From Thermotogota bacterium (lineage in GTDB: Bacteria > Thermotogota > Thermotogae > Thermotogales > DSM-5069), in contig JAKPGA010000044.1 of NCBI GenBank assembly GCA_029551145.1, positions 1 to 64,000 of the forward strand: a DNA stretch of 64,000 bases. The letters are read 5' to 3'. A model generated the notes under the pieces. The model did not search any database and was not told the DNA's origin. It saw only the letters and a list, made by a program, of their open reading frames with translations. Below, piece by piece: positions 63,948 through 64,000 of this stretch (position 1 is the first letter of the stretch; every line of letters begins with the position of its first letter). Both the position numbers and the translations under genes were made by a program.

Positions 63948-64000
63948 GTGAGAATTCTTCTTATTAACCCAATGAACAGTGGCTATTATTACCGTTTGGG
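63948..64000 (+). CDS. Start of a possible B12-binding radical SAM protein (3' truncated)
   Basis: Only 17 codons are visible from GTG 63948, after GGGGG at seven bases. The start VRILLINPMNSGYYYRLG has the RILLINP pattern that opens many B12-binding-domain radical SAM proteins. The family guess rests on this motif alone. Confidence 0.5.
   Translation, partial: MRILLINPMNSGYYYRL

Noticed and set aside
1-64000. tRNA, rRNA and riboswitch genes
   Set aside because: The gaps were read by eye for tRNA TTC/GG-T-C arms, rRNA-like blocks and known aptamer cores; none was convincing. A covariance-model scan was not possible here.

Overview
The window looks like a piece of a chromosome from a thermophilic Thermotogales bacterium, most likely a Pseudothermotoga-like species. 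The evidence is gene content and order. The run metG, gyrA, archease, lexA, STAS protein, rpiB matches the order I recall from Thermotoga maritima (about TM1085 to TM1080). The acetyl xylan esterase closely resembles the T. maritima enzyme, and a type IV pilus/secretin operon ends in a Memo-family gene. Proteins are rich in Lys and Glu, Shine-Dalgarno sites are strong, genes often overlap, and many starts are GTG or TTG, with some CTG and perhaps ATT. No rRNA, tRNA, CRISPR array or intact insertion sequence was found.

Layout. 1-5606: the end of an amino-acid ABC ATPase, then a leftward operon of a small membrane protein, a membrane-anchored Mrr-like nuclease, lysine 2,3-aminomutase, a P-loop protein, dnaN and an ABC ATPase. 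5649-12415: rightward LCP protein, endonuclease V, iron alcohol dehydrogenase, rRNA methyltransferase, aminotransferase and MurJ. 12396-20878: leftward type IV pilus/secretin operon (pilC, small protein, pilM, pilN, pilO, pilP-like, a large secretin, Memo). 21290-29523: rightward organic-acid cluster with TctC-TctB-TctA, a creatinase-fold protein lacking most M24 metal ligands, a Gfo/Idh oxidoreductase, a lone TRAP binding protein, a YjdF-like membrane protein and glycerate 2-kinase. 29768-34044: mscL, a tungsten aldehyde oxidoreductase with its polyferredoxin, and a divergent DUF1576-like membrane protein with a small partner. 34092-45162: leftward sugar region with two ABC importers, xylulokinase, a ROK repressor and acetyl xylan esterase, which together suggest use of xylan or xylo-oligosaccharides. 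45897-54571: rightward housekeeping run (RNase J-like protein, metG, gyrA, archease, lexA, STAS protein, rpiB, deacetylase). 54572-61209: leftward BMP-type ABC importer with an RpiR regulator and an FGGY kinase. 61416-63627: DUF1292 protein, GntR regulator and a coiled-coil PD-(D/E)XK protein. A possible B12-binding radical SAM gene starts at the right edge.

How the genes fit together. Transport and carbohydrate or organic-acid catabolism dominate. Four of the five complete solute-binding protein genes are followed at once by a stable hairpin, which suggests that binding proteins are expressed above their membrane partners. The most distinctive unit is the Tct cluster: a secondary transporter, two unrelated binding proteins, a probably metal-free hydrolase of creatinase fold, a dehydrogenase and glycerate kinase. 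I read it as an uncharacterised uptake and breakdown route for a carboxylated compound that ends in 2-phosphoglycerate. That reading is inference.
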